A stretch of 64,000 nt of DNA from Elasticomyces elasticus (taxonomy: Eukaryota; Ascomycota; Dothideomycetes; Mycosphaerellales; Teratosphaeriaceae). A program made the position numbers and the translations under genes. The first letter of the stretch is position 1, and each line of letters starts with the position of its first letter. The stretch spans positions 496,001 to 560,000 of the forward strand of contig JAVRQT010000020.1 of the NCBI GenBank assembly GCA_035926095.1. Direction: 5' to 3'. The notes under the pieces are model-generated. The model was not told the DNA's origin, did no database searches, and saw nothing but the letters and a program-made list of their open reading frames with translations. Below are positions 53,586 through 64,000 of this stretch, one piece after another.

Positions 53586-53880
53586 TCAAAATCCCAACTC
53601 ACTCCAACTACTTCTACGTCTCCGATGGCCCTTCCCACCACTAGCTTTACTCCCCTCAGCACCCGCATCATGAGCCCTCAAGGCTTCCGGCCGTAATCCC
53701 AACCCACTCCCACGCCCAGCCAGCTGAAAAGAAGGGAAAGCCGATATCCCATCCTCCTCGCCAGCCGACACGCCATAAACTTCCAGTGTCCCATGAACGG
53801 AAACGCTGCCTCTCGCCGTAACTCTAGACCTGGACCCCCGTCGGTGTCCTCTCACGAACGCCCGGGGGTCCACTGGACTA
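53586..53880 (-). other. Possible orphan 3' coding exon downstream of SEC21
   Basis: A 97-codon open frame on the minus strand ends at 53586 and begins right after an acceptor-like TTATAG, with branch-like TGCTGATTT and a donor-like GTGAGT about 45 bases further upstream, close behind the SEC21 stop. The deduced peptide (VSVHGTLEVYGVSAGEEDG, later GKGHRRRRSSWSELGF) looks protein-like, with a basic Ser-containing tail. There is no start codon, and the preceding exon would have to overlap the SEC21 end in another frame. It may be chance, a 3' untranslated intron, or the end of an overlapping gene. Confidence 0.25.
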
Positions 53881-53941
53881 TAAATCAGCACAGCACTCCT
53901 CTCCTCATGAAATAAAACTCACCAGACGTCCGCCCCACCCC

Positions 53942-56805
53942 CTACCTCACCCCCCCAACCACCAACCCCGCCAACCCGGCCTCCTCACTCCTCACAACAA
54001 CTTTAACCGTAACCCCACTCTTCCCCGAGTACGCCATCCTAACCAACCCCGCCACCTTGCCCCTTTTAACCCCCACACTCCTTCCAAAAACCTTCAACTG
54101 ATGCGTACTAGCACTACTCACCACCTCGCTCCCCTCCAGGACCTGCATCCCCAGCACCCTAATCAAACTCTCCACCGCCTCCGCAATCCCCTTCGCATTC
54201 CCCAACTGCAACGTCTCCTCCACCTCCTCGCACCCCTCCAACGCACCCCAAATATTCTCAAAACTCCCCGCAAAAGCCGGCAAAATATAGTCCGCCCCCC
54301 CGACCTCCAAATCCTCAACCTGATACTCATCCTCATACCCCCCCTCCTCGGGCTCCCCAGTCGCAGGATCAACCTCCCTCAACGTAAACTTCAACACATT
54401 ACTCAAACTCGCGCCCTCGAACCCCTCCCCCCCACTCCCCCTCGCAAAAGACACATAAACCGTCCCCGTTTCCTCCCCCCTAATCAAGGCCGCAGGCAAG
54501 ATAAACTCCTCCTGCAATCCACTGCCTTCCTCTTCGTCCTCGTTCGTGGATGTCGGGGTGGCGTCTACACTAACATCCCCCAAAACCATATCCGTGAGTG
54601 TATTCTTGATCTCGTACTGTACCACCACGTGCCCCGCAAACACATGCTTGATAGCAGAAACGACATACTCCGTCTCACTCTCCGTTATCTCCACAACCCC
54701 CGAACTCTTAAGCACAGGCCCATACCCACTAAACTCCTCCACCCTCGCCAACTCCTGCGCATACCGTTGACTAGCAGCCGTAGCTTCGCGCATACTTTCC
54801 GCCGAAGCCGCCCCTCCATCAGTGCTTTTGGGCTTCGTCGGTCCACTCGTCGGGGCCTTGAGAGACGGAGCAGCACTCTCCATCTTCCCCCTCTTATCCT
54901 CCGCCAAACTCTGCTCAAGGGACACAACCGGCACCCCACCAAAATCAAACGGCTCAGCAAACGCCTCCTTGTCCCCCCCAGCCACATACCTCGCCAACTG
55001 ATCCTCCAGAATCGGCAAAGAGAACATGCTATCCGAGCGCACAAAACGTGCAGAAGTCTCGTCGTCCTCCCCCATAAGCCGCAAGTTGAGAGCCGCCCGA
55101 TCCCTCACCTCATCGTCCAAATCATCCAAACACCTCGTCAACAACACCCTCACACTCCCCTTAACCTCCTCATCCTTCTGTCCCACACCAAATTTCGCCA
55201 ACGCAGTCACAGCCGCAGCCCTCACAATAGCATTCTCAAGCACCACGCGGTTGTAAATATACCTAATATACTTCCCCGGCTCCCTAGTCCCCGGCCCCTC
55301 AACCCCCAATAAATGCAAAACCCTCACAGCCAGTTTCGTGAACTCACAATCCTCAATGAACTCGCACAAATGCGCCAACGCATCCTCCTTGCTCTCGGGA
55401 ACAAATTTAATCAAATCAAACATCGCCTCCACCACAGCCTTCTTGAACTCAAACCCTCCCTCATCCCTCAAGATACTTGACAAAAAAGTCAGCATCCCAG
55501 CCTGTTTGGCGGGGAATTTGAGGCATAAAGTGCGCACAGCCCCAACAACCGTAACTTTAAACTCATCGCTAATCTCGCTCATGAAGGAGGAGATTTGTTT
55601 CAGCAGCCGGTCGACGGAGGACTCGTTGCCCGTCTTCAACAGTGTCGTGATAGCGAAAGTCGCAATACTCCGATTCGTATTCGTGATCAAACTCTCAATA
55701 TCCGGGTTACACGTCCTAACACTCTCAGGCTTAAACCCCGCGAACGTGTGGAGGATACGTATAGCGGCGAATTTCGTTATCGCTCGGGGGGAGGTGAGGA
55801 AGAGTTGCAAGACATGCACCGCCTGCCCTGCCTCAGCGTCCGAGAGTTCGCTCCCGAAAGTGGTGAGTTGTTTCGCGGCCTCGAAATTCACCATCTCGCT
55901 TTTATCCCTCAGCCATTCATCCAATAACTTCAGCATCGGTCTCCGCAGACTGGGGTCGTCGTGCGCGAGTTTCGTAGCCAGTCTTACAAGCATCACTCGC
56001 GCGAGGGGCGATTTGGTTGTGCCGGGTGCGGAGTACTGCTGCACCATTTTCACCAACGACATGCGATCGCCCATTCGCATTTGGTAGAGGAGGCCGATGG
56101 CGTGGTATTGGACCATTGTGCTGCCTTGTCCACTTCCGGCTCCGGCGTGGGAGGAAGTGAATCCGCCTAGGAAACCGGAGGATTTGGTTCCGGAAGCGGC
56201 TTCTTGGACTTCGGAGGCCCAGCGGGAGATCAGGGGACGGGAGATAGGTAGAAGATGGTACGTCGACACCAACGCCGCGGAGGAAACAGAGGGGGAGCGG
56301 TCGACGATGGCGGTTTTGAGCGGGCGCTCAATGGCTTGGACGGTGGAAGCGTCTATGATCCGACATAATGCTCGTATGGCGTTGGCGCGGTAGACTATGT
56401 CCTCCCGACCGACGGCCGCGGTGTCTTTCATGATGGAGGAGGTGACCATTATTACGTCCTCGGCTTCTTTGGATAGTTCTTTGATTACCAGGTAGACCAT
56501 TTGGCGCAGCGAGGCGTCACGGTTTTGGAAGAGCTTGGAGATGGAGAAGAAGAGCGAGGTGGCTTCGGTGGTGGGGAAGCGCTCGCCGGTGAAGAGGAGG
56601 AGGGCGATTTTGGTTAGGACGGAGCGGCAGCGGCGGGGGGAGAGGGGGGGGGTGTTGAATACGCGGGCTATATTTTACTTGTCAATGGTGTTCGATTTGA
56701 GTAGGGTTTTGGGGGTTATGGCTATGGCTGACCTTCTTGGAACACGCTCGTCCGGTCCACCTTGACGATGCCCGAGTCATCTTCGTCCTTTTTGTTGAAG
56801 CTCAT
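53942..56805 (-). CDS. SEC21: Coatomer subunit gamma (gamma-COP, Sec21)
   Basis: Two exons, 56805..56733 and 56667..53942 (65 bp intron, GTCAGC...ATATAG), give 932 aa, close to yeast Sec21. The N-terminus is classic: MSFNKKDEDDSGIVKVDRTS then FQEARVFNTPPLSPRRCR and MVYLVIKELSKEAEDVIMVTSS. An adaptin-like alpha-solenoid of HEAT-type repeats runs to about residue 560, then a Ser/Lys linker, then the gamma-appendage (VVEITESETEYVVSAIKHVFAGHVVVQYEIKNTL). Gamma-COP is part of the F-subcomplex of COPI coats that bind Arf1 and cargo on Golgi-to-ER vesicles. The coding strand is so C-rich at third positions that the opposite strand stays open for 403 codons; that is a shadow. Confidence 0.95.
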
Positions 56806-57052
56806 CGTCGCGGTGGCTTCTTCGTGTTATGGCTATCGTAAGGGCATGAGAGTCGTGTTCGTGTCGTGTCGTGGTCGTGTCGTCTCCAATGTTCAATGTT
56901 CAATGCAGCTGAAGTCGCGCTTGCACTTGCGGACAAATGTTCACTCCAGCAGTCTTGGCATACATATGCGGGGCAGACGTTTCAGCCTCACGATATAAAT
57001 GTCGCTACCTAAACATACACCTCCACCATAACAACACAAATATTAACGGACA

Positions 57053-57911
57053 ATGAATCCCAACCAACAAGTCCAAGTCCCCATCGACGACCCAAACGCC
57101 GATACAGAATGGTAAGTAACACCACCCTCACCTTCATCCCATCCCCCCAAAATCAAACAAACCCCCACCAACTAACACCCACAGGAACGACATCCTGCGA
57201 AAACACGGCGTAATCCCGGAAAAACCCCCCTCCCCCACCCCCCTCATCCAGGAAGCGCTCGAAAAAGCCCGATCCCTAGCCCACGAAAACCGTCTCGAAG
57301 GCAAAGACTTGGAAGAACTGGATGAACTAGAAGAAGACGAGGATGAGGAGTTTTTGGACAGTTACCGCGCGAAAAGGATGGCTGAATTGAATACGATCAC
57401 GACGAAAAGTGTTTATGGCCAAGTCTACCCCGTCCAAAAACCGGAGTACCCCGTTGCCGTCACCGAGGAGAGTATGAAAGCTTGGGTCTGCGTGCTGTTG
57501 ACCAGTTCGAGTGGAATGAATGTGGAGAGTCAGAGGCTGGTTGAGGTGTGGAGGGAGTTAGCGGGACGGTGGGGGGACGTCAAGTTCGTGCAGATGAGGG
57601 CGGAGTTGTGTATTGAGGGGTATCCGGATAAAAACACGCCGACGGTGTTGATGTATAGGGAGGGGGAGATTAGGAGGCAGATCGTCACTCTCAAAGAGCT
57701 CGGAGGAGACAGAACGGGCGCGGAAGAAGTCGAGCAGGTACTCATCAGCCTTGGGGCAATCAAGCATGGGGACCCGCGATTGAAGAAGAAGGGGGAGGAC
57801 GACGACGGGGATGAGGAAGGCAGGCAAAGGAATGGCAGAGCTGTGCGAGGCAGCAAACGCGGTGTAAGCGATGGCAAAGACGACGATGATGGGGATAGTG
57901 ATTGGGAGTGA
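57053..57911 (+). CDS. Phosducin-like protein 2 (Plp2/PDCL3 family)
   Basis: Two exons, 57053..57111 and 57185..57911 (73 bp intron, GTAAGT...CACAG), give 261 aa. The start MNPNQQVQVPIDDPNADTEW joins NDILRKHGVIPEKPPS, the family N-terminus. Residues about 75-100 form a helix with the acidic run LEELDELEEDEDEEFL. A thioredoxin-like fold follows (VYPVQKPEYPVAVTEESMKAWVCVLL, VKFVQMRAELCIEGYPDKNTPTVLMYREG) and ends in a charged Asp/Glu/Arg tail ending GDSDWE. Plp2 assists the CCT chaperonin in folding tubulin and actin in the cytosol and is essential in yeast. It is divergent from SEC21 over a 247 bp promoter. Confidence 0.92.
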
Positions 57912-59982
57912 GCACACGTACGAGAAGACGTGGCTACTAGAGAAAATCATGTGCAGAAATGAATGTGGCATAAGGATGAGATGGTTCCCCGACGATCTCC
58001 GCAGCAGCTCCGAATTGCGAAATAGGCTTATGCTTCAGTGGGTAGGTGGGGGAGGTGGTGGCCTGCTGGCGCCGCAGGCAAATGATCTTCGAGCAAGATC
58101 GCAATGCATGTACGGCGGGAGCAGATGGGACAGCACACCAGCAGCGTCCTTGTGGAGAGGGGCCGCTGAGCATAAACACCCGACTCTTCCAGCACTACCT
58201 CCGAGCCTTGGGAGACGGATAATAGCACGTAGATGCTAGGTCAGGCGAAGATGAAGCACAAGCGTCACTTGTAACTCCTGCGATTCAGCCTCAAGAAAAC
58301 GTGAGGCTCAGCGGTGGTGGTAGTGTGCTAGTGTCAGCCAGCGGATCTTGGGGACAGCCTCGTGGTCAGTGGGGAAGTGTTGGGAGGTTGAATTTGCTGA
58401 GGTTCTGATGCGTTAACCACGTTGCCAACAATGACACTCGCATCGTCCGTCTTTGTGCCTCACAGCTCTGGCCATGCTCGAGACCTCGCAAGGCTTGCTA
58501 AGACCTCTCAGTCGCTCCCGGATGTCTTGGGTCGCGGTTTCGGTCTGCCCGGTGTTGAGAACAGCACGTTTTATGCCAAGGCATATCATGGCCCGCAGGT
58601 TCAGGACGCAATAGGAAGGAGAGCTTGGCCATTTGGTTTTGGTGCAAAGTACCCGGTCTAGACACATCCTACATTATTTCAGATATGCAGGTCGACGAGA
58701 CTCCACAGCCGCTGCAAAGCAACTGCTTTTCCTATCCACGTTTCCGAGGCACGGGAGACAGCGTTGTGCCAGGTCAAGCGAGAAAGAACGCACCAAGGTG
58801 GCTCGTTGAGCCGCCTCCAGTACTGCGGGTGAAGCGGATGGACGTCGCCCTCCGCCTTGCAAATACGACGGAAGGCTTGGCTCGGAATTGTTGCTGGGCG
58901 TGGGTCAGCAATAGGGTCTGGGTTGGGTTAGTCAGGCTAGGAAACGTGGTCACTGTCAGCAAGCCATTGGCGATCGACCTGGAAAATCTACTGCATCTGC
59001 ATTGCAGCGGCCGGAGGACTTGGTAAGATCCACCACCTTGCATGCATGCACCCCTACCCCCCTGTACCTGCCTGCCTGCCTGCATGCATAGCGTGCAGGT
59101 ACAGCACTACTGCAAGGTAGGTAGGCGAGCTGGCAGTAGTGCCAGCGAGCGAGGGAGGCTACCGGATAGTACAGGCGCCTTCCTGTTTGGCACAAACGCG
59201 ACTGTCTCGGAGCGCCCGGGTGAACGGTTGGAGCAGGCTGTATTGACTGGGCGGGTGAGGGCGGGCTTGGCGAGGTCTAGGTTGTTCGCGTACGAGGTTA
59301 CCTGATGTGGATGGGGGGTGGAGGAGGGTCTTGCCAAGACTGATATTTTCTTGGAGGCTGAGGCTGGTGCCAAGGAGACCACCTTCAACATCCTCGGTAC
59401 GAGGAGTTGAAGCCGTGGCTACTCTGGACCTTTGGGGCTGGATGCTGGGCTTGTCGGTGATGTTTGTTGGCGACTGGCCGCCGGGAGGCAGTCTGCAAGT
59501 CTTGAGTTTGGGAGGCAGGTGTGCACTGCGTCAGGTTCGGTCCGTTTGGCGGCTTTGGAGTACTCGTTCTGTGGCACTGAGTACTCCTCTGTTCGTGATG
59601 TACAGCAAGAGCACCGTTCACTAGACGACTGTGGCCTCTGGGCCGAGCCAAGTAGCTCACTACTTGCTGGGACGATTCCACTCGACGGCGGATGAAAAGT
59701 AGGACGAGCACTGCTATCTACAGGGGTAGTGAAGCTGAGAGCTAAACTTTGACACAAGCGTGTGTTCATATTTGTGCAACCAAAAGACTCTACATGATGA
59801 ATGTCAGTATGATGAAGAGAAGCGGAGAGTGCGTCAACAAGACTTACCACAACCCAGCGCACTCGATGAAGGGCTCCACGCGCAACTCATGCTATCCATG
59901 TAACCACCACCGCACAGTCCGAGATCCATGCCCCCATCTTACTGTTATGCTGCAGAAGTCCATCACGTCGCTGTCCTTTGAG
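57912..59982. other. 2 kb intergenic, no supported gene
   Basis: Only short ORFs without family features occur. A TGCC/GCAT-rich hairpin at 59062-59104 is listed separately. Confidence 0.45.
59062..59104. repeat. Hairpin-forming inverted repeat with CTGC tandem
   Basis: CTGTACCTGC at 59062-59071 and GCAGGTACAG at 59095-59104 are exact reverse complements (10 bp arms). The loop holds tandem CTGC units and GCATGC. The arms overlap the tandem, so slippage may have created it. No coding frame or partner copy was found. Confidence 0.7.
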
Positions 59983-60543
59983 TCAAGACCGCGGCTCCTC
60001 CTCGAACTTTGCCTTCAGTTCCTCCAAGAAAACCTTCGAAACCGTGAGTTGCACCAACACGGTCTCCAAATAAACTCTGTCCGCCGTTTCAAGCCTCATG
60101 GGGTCTTCGATCGGCGTAACACCCAGCACTTCATGCATTCCAGTCCTGATAAACTGGAACGGCAGTACTCCCCTCACCCCATCTACACATCGGCTGCGGA
60201 GTACATCAATGTGTTCCTGGAGAACGCGCATGTGCCGGTAAGCATGGCGCACAGCTTGGGCGAGAACATCGCGGTCCATGTGCTGGGATTGCCATGCTGC
60301 CTCGTTTGCCAGTGCTAACGAGAAATCCGTTCGGGCGTTGTCGAGATCCGCGAAATGCGACTCCTCGAACCAGTCGGTCAGGCACTTGATGAGGCGGGTA
60401 CGTTCGTAGAGCTCCTGGGCTGCGTTTGGTGCGACGTTGATTGGTGGTGGGTTTCCGTCGACTTGGAGCGGATGTCCGTTGACTGCTGGCGTTCCGCCGT
60501 TCATGTTTGGGTATGGTGTTTGGTATGGATGCCGCGGGACCAT
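59983..60543 (-). CDS. Hypothetical 186-residue protein
   Basis: Intronless, from the Met of MVPRHPYQTPYPNMNGG. The first 45 residues are Pro/Asn-rich and disordered. The rest is helical with good coding character: ELYERTRLIKCLTDWFEESHFADLDNARTDFSLALANEA, then LAQAVRHAYRHMRVLQEHIDVLRSR, and TADRVYLETVLVQLTVSKVFLEELKAKFEEE at the end. No signal peptide, membrane segment or known domain is recognised. Codon pattern and helix periodicity argue for a real gene, possibly lineage-specific. Confidence 0.6.
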   Translation of the reverse strand: MVPRHPYQTPYPNMNGGTPAVNGHPLQVDGNPPPINVAPNAAQELYERTRLIKCLTDWFEESHFADLDNARTDFSLALANEAAWQSQHMDRDVLAQAVRHAYRHMRVLQEHIDVLRSRCVDGVRGVLPFQFIRTGMHEVLGVTPIEDPMRLETADRVYLETVLVQLTVSKVFLEELKAKFEEEPRS

Positions 60544-61454
60544 GCTGTGCTGATCAGTGTTTTGCGATGAACATTTGTGCGGCCTCTGGAAGTTGAAGGA
60601 TCGCCGTGATATAAGCTTGGAGGAAACTGCGCACAAAACAATGCCGCAATGCCGCTTTCCGTGGCAAGGTCCTTGCGTACAAAGAGAAAGGGTGTCTCGC
60701 CTTCAACAAGCAAGAACGTATTGAAGCATCTTGGTCTGCCGCAGACCTGACACGACGATCGCTTGCCCCAAGACGATGTGTGGGTGTATGCAGGCAAGCA
60801 AGCCAGAATTTGAACTTTGATGGATGCGCTCTTCACCTCACGAGTGGTCTTCTGCAGGATCGAGACTCTGGCATAGACAGATTGCTGGCGAGATCCACAA
60901 GACTGCCATTCATACCTGTCTGGTGGGCATGAACATCTGGCGCACTCTTGACCTTGCATTGGCTCGGGTGTGTGCTGGTCGGATGAAGGTACCGATAGTA
61001 CACCTTCGAGCCATCATCACCCAAGAGGCCACTCCTTGTGCGCGATAACTTTGTAACCGCACTGTGGTGATGTTGACGCCGAGGCTATCAGGAGCCTGAA
61101 TAGCACGAGCGAAACCTATGCCGCTCCAGCATATACCGGCCAACTCATTCAATCCAGCCGACATCTGCAATGCGACTTCAACGTCCAATTTGCTGCAGGT
61201 GGAGATTAAGTCATTGGAACATATCGCTGAAGAGAGCCGATGAACGACCGCTCGCATTTGCCCTGCCTGCTCAGCAACGACTGATGACAGCTCATGGACC
61301 GCTACTCAGCGTGCGATATACCAACGACAATAGACACAGTACGCACCGCCCGCACAGGTTGTCCCTAAATCTTCCGCTGCACACGCTAAGAACCTGCCTG
61401 CGTTGAGACCCATCACAGCCTCAAGGAGAATACACGCAACACTGGACGTCGCTG
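60544..61454. other. Intergenic, no supported gene
   Basis: These 911 bp lie between the hypothetical gene start and the 3' end of the cysteine-rich secreted gene. A 115-codon minus-strand ORF (60910-61257) has no family feature and is not called. Confidence 0.45.
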
Positions 61455-61901
61455 CTACCCGGCAGAGACCACTACAACGACGCAATTAGCTTCACGGTCA
61501 TGTCGAGTCTTCAAGTCCACATACGATCGCCAATTGTACGGACACTTCCCCTGCGACTTATTTGAGCAGTAACCCTGCTCACTGCCGTACCAACAGTACT
61601 TCTGGATGCAACATCGATTTGTTGCAGCTAAATTCCGTGGTTAGACTCATTGGTAGCCGAGCACCAAGCGGTGGTTGACTCACCACCACCGCAATCGCCT
61701 ACGGACCACCATTTACCCTGGTCGTGGCAGGTGTTCTGGTTCATGCAAGTACCATGGTATACGGTATCGCCGTCCTAGAAACGACACAAGTCAGCAGATC
61801 CTGTATAACGGGTCATAGTAGCCTACTTTATGGCTACATGCAACGGCCGATACAGCGGAGATGCCACTCGTCAAGGCAGCGAGTGTAAAGAGGAGCTTCA
61901 T
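61455..61901 (-). CDS. Small cysteine-rich secreted protein (effector-like)
   Basis: Three short exons, 61901..61827, 61774..61684 and 61627..61455, with 52 and 56 bp introns (GTAGGC...TTCTAG with branch CTGCTGACTT; GTGAGT...ATTTAG with branch GTCTAACC), give 112 aa. All junctions keep frame. The signal peptide is MKLLFTLAALTSGISAVSA. The mature part is about 93 residues with 10 Cys, including GTCMNQNTC, VGDCGGA, NRCCIQKYC, GYCSNK and GKCPYN, spaced like a disulfide-locked secreted peptide. Small size, secretion and Cys content fit fungal effectors or antimicrobial peptides, but no named family is recognised. If the second intron is retained, the frame stops after 12 aberrant residues. Because each exon is under 60 codons it would be missed by simple ORF calling. 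Confidence 0.65.
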
Positions 61902-62544
61902 CTTTATTGTTGTCGTCGAGAGGGCTCAGGCGTTGACGGAAGACAGCAAGCAGCTAGGCCAAGAGTGTGCCTTTATATGCCGCCTTCGCCTGTCGCTGGC
62001 CAGACCATACGCTCCGGATCACAACGACCCTTGATGTGTGACTGCTGTACACGCCTGCCAACCAGCAACCAAAGCATGTCTGCCAAGCATGCTTGGACGA
62101 TCAAGCTAGCCGGGAGCGGCTGAGCCAAGACATTTGGGAGCGGAGTGCATGCTGCTTGTGTGACCGTATGGCTGATCCGTGCGCAGGTTTCAATATGATC
62201 AGGAGATGTTGGACGTCCAGCTGCAGCTACCATTGGTCTACCACGCCTTCGGGGTGAAGCCCCTCGTCTATCCATGTGGTACTTACTGCAAGCGCAATGG
62301 TACTTCATGTGCTACAACTGACCGAAGGGAACGTCGTTGCGTGCCGACCGGTGGCTATGGTACGTTCCAATGTGTCAAAGCTCCAGAACATTGGAGACAG
62401 AGATGCCCGGGCCCGGTCACATCAGCCGATGTATCATTGTATTGAGAAGGCAAGCAGAGCTGGGACCTTCAACGTTCGATGCAACGATGTTGCAACGTCG
62501 TGCAAAAATTAACTCATGGGCAGTCTGCAGCAGCGAGGTTGAGA
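61902..62544. other. Intergenic with a Cys-rich ORF of doubtful status
   Basis: This region lies between the cysteine-rich secreted gene (start at 61901) and the 3' end of the lactonase gene. A plus-strand ORF from ATG 62206 to 62445 (79 aa) contains PCGTYCKRNGTSC and RRCVPTGGYGTFQC, six Cys in all. Its N-terminus (MLDVQLQLPLVYHAFG) is not a convincing signal peptide and no upstream exon was found, so it is not called as a gene. Confidence 0.4.
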
Positions 62545-63937
62545 TCATAGCTCAAGATGCAGAGGTAAATCTCGCTCATGTCGACTCTCTTCCTCCATCG
62601 AGACAGCTTCTTGACTGACCTGCGAGATCACATCACGCAGGGTGACAGTACCCACGGGACTCTTCTCCTCCACGCCACCTGTCGCAATCATCACCTTGTA
62701 AATGTGCCTCTTTCCCGTCAATAGCCACACACCATCTCCCTTCCCTCTTACTGGCTCCAAGTTGAAGATGATGTCGCCGGGAGTGTTGATCTTACCCAGC
62801 AGAAACCCATTCGACGGATCAACGACGTCGACACCACCAGCCACAGCAACCATCAACAGACCACCCCGAGTCACTCGCAGACCATCCGGCCAGCCTGACT
62901 CGACTTGGTATATCAGTCGAGGGTTGCTAAGCATACTGCGAGAGTAATCGAATGCCCACACGTTTCGAGCACTTCCCAGGTGGGAGGCAGAATTGAGCGA
63001 GCTGTTCGAGTCCGCAACGTACAAGATCGACTCATCGGGTGACAGAGCAAGTCCGTTCGGGGTTAGCACAACGGAGTTGGTCAAGGCACGCGAGGCTCCA
63101 GTCTGCATATTGAACTGATAGACAGCATTTGGCAGCTCGGGGTCCTCGACGCCCCAGTTGTGCCAGCCGTAAGGTGGATCTGTGAAGAGGATGTTCGAGT
63201 TGGAGTCGAAAATCAGGTCGTTCGGGGAATTGAGGTGGCGGCCACGGTAATTATTTAGGATACATTCAGCGTGTCCAGAAGTGACGTTAACTCGGAACAG
63301 TCCTCGAGTACTGCCTCCGTTGGTGGCCAGGTACGCGTAGCCGTTGTGGTAGGTGCCGCCGTTAACATGCTCGAGGGGAGGAATTGTATGGATCTTGCGA
63401 GTCTAGGCAGTCTCAGTATGTAACTCTGTAGTTTTGCAAGAGTGGCAATACCTCGTGCGTATCGACATTGATAGCCCAAAGCCATCCAGTCACATGAGTG
63501 TCCGAGAAGAGTAGCTCGTTAGTCTTGGGCAAGTAGACGGGCGCCTCATGTACATGGTTCTCGTCGTCTGGAAACGACTGAATGCGTTCCAACTTCGCAC
63601 TCGTCCCAATTACATCCAGGAAGGACTGATCCCAAGCAATGAAATCTGCCTGCTTGATCGTGTTCAGAACATCGGCGAGTAAATCGTTTGCCGTCTCGGC
63701 TTGGAAGAGCGACGATGCTGGCAGAATGTCAGCATGTATGAGTTCTCACTGTATGGGCTGCATACTCAGATCCGGTATATGCCACGATTCAGGTAAGACA
63801 GCCAAATTACGTTCCAGTAACACAACAGAGACGTTCGAGAAGGAAGCTGGTACATTTCCCAGCAGCCTTGCTTTCTCAACGGCCACGGCTTGTCCGAAGC
63901 TGGCCAGGAGGGTCGAGATGAACAGGAGGAAATACAT
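62545..63937 (-). CDS. Secreted SMP-30/gluconolactonase-like lactonase
   Basis: Three exons, 63937..63766, 63717..63452 and 63402..62545 (introns 48 and 49 bp), give 431 aa. The start was set at the Met of a signal peptide (MYFLLFISTLLASFGQAVA). The SMP-30/gluconolactonase/LRE-like six-bladed propeller shows APVYLPKTNELLFSD, GGTYHNGYAYLATNGG, the metal-site segment HLNSPNDLIFDSNSNILFTDPPYGW, VLTPNGLALSPDESILYVADSN and SGWPDGLRVTRGGLLMVAVAGGVDVVD. Asn and Asp in SPNDL and DGLRV, with Glu in HEAPVY, match calcium ligands of the family. The enzyme should hydrolyse a lactone outside the cell or in the secretory path. Fungal relatives open aldonate or aromatic lactones. Confidence 0.88.
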
Positions 63938-64000
63938 GACTGCCTGCACTTTCACGTTCCCAATGCTCACTTGAGCTGTGGTCTTTTCGAACGATAGTGG

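Noticed and set aside
54101..55312. 403-codon plus-strand ORF opposite SEC21
   Set aside because: It is rich in Pro, Arg, His and Leu and lies exactly antisense to the conserved Sec21 protein; C-rich third positions of SEC21 keep the other strand open.

Overview
The window is nuclear DNA of a filamentous ascomycete (Pezizomycotina, most likely Dothideomycetes). Genes lie on both strands with no operons. Most carry 45-80 bp introns with GT(A/G)-AG ends and CTAAC/CTGAC-like branch sites. The products are fungal: Sec2, Sec21, a Sco1 copper chaperone, an AcuM/Ert1-type regulator, an Ato/GPR1 acetate transporter and MHR-domain transcription factors. I re-spliced 27 protein genes by eye; every proposed exon set keeps one open frame. 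Two tRNA-type loci were also found. No transposon, rRNA gene or CRISPR array was seen.

Left part (0-23 kb), mostly household genes: a membrane-anchored cell-surface protein, an FMN split-barrel protein divergent from an AcuM-like zinc-cluster/PAS regulator, a tRNA-like locus, a secreted tannase/feruloyl esterase, a five-exon EI24/LDS membrane protein, SEC2, a second tRNA-like locus, a small secreted protein, a cytochrome b5-FMN 2-hydroxyacid dehydrogenase ending in a peroxisomal-type tripeptide, a large disordered protein, an epoxide hydrolase gene with a one-base frameshift, and SCO1.

Middle part (23.9-46 kb), an accessory metabolic region: a CocE-type hydrolase, an eight-exon P450, an MHR-only regulator divergent from a C2H2/zinc-cluster regulator, a cupin, an extradiol (vicinal-oxygen-chelate) dioxygenase, and, divergent from it, an FAD monooxygenase that splices in frame to an acetoacetate-decarboxylase-like domain. 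An acetate transporter, a RING/coiled-coil protein, a class II-type haem peroxidase and a second FAD monooxygenase follow. No polyketide or peptide synthase is present, so the set looks like catabolism or detoxification of an aromatic compound: hydroxylation, ring opening, then processing of short acids. The 8-mer GTACCCCA (either strand) was found five times, all upstream of the hydrolase, the P450 and the dioxygenase/monooxygenase pair, the last as an inverted repeat. This suggests one regulator controls the core set.

Right part (46-64 kb): a SPOUT RNA methyltransferase, a Yap-type bZIP factor, SEC21 (gamma-COP), a phosducin-like protein, an unknown 186-residue protein, a three-exon cysteine-rich secreted protein whose exons are too short to be seen as one ORF, and a secreted SMP-30-type lactonase. 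Several 2-2.5 kb stretches here hold no gene I can support.
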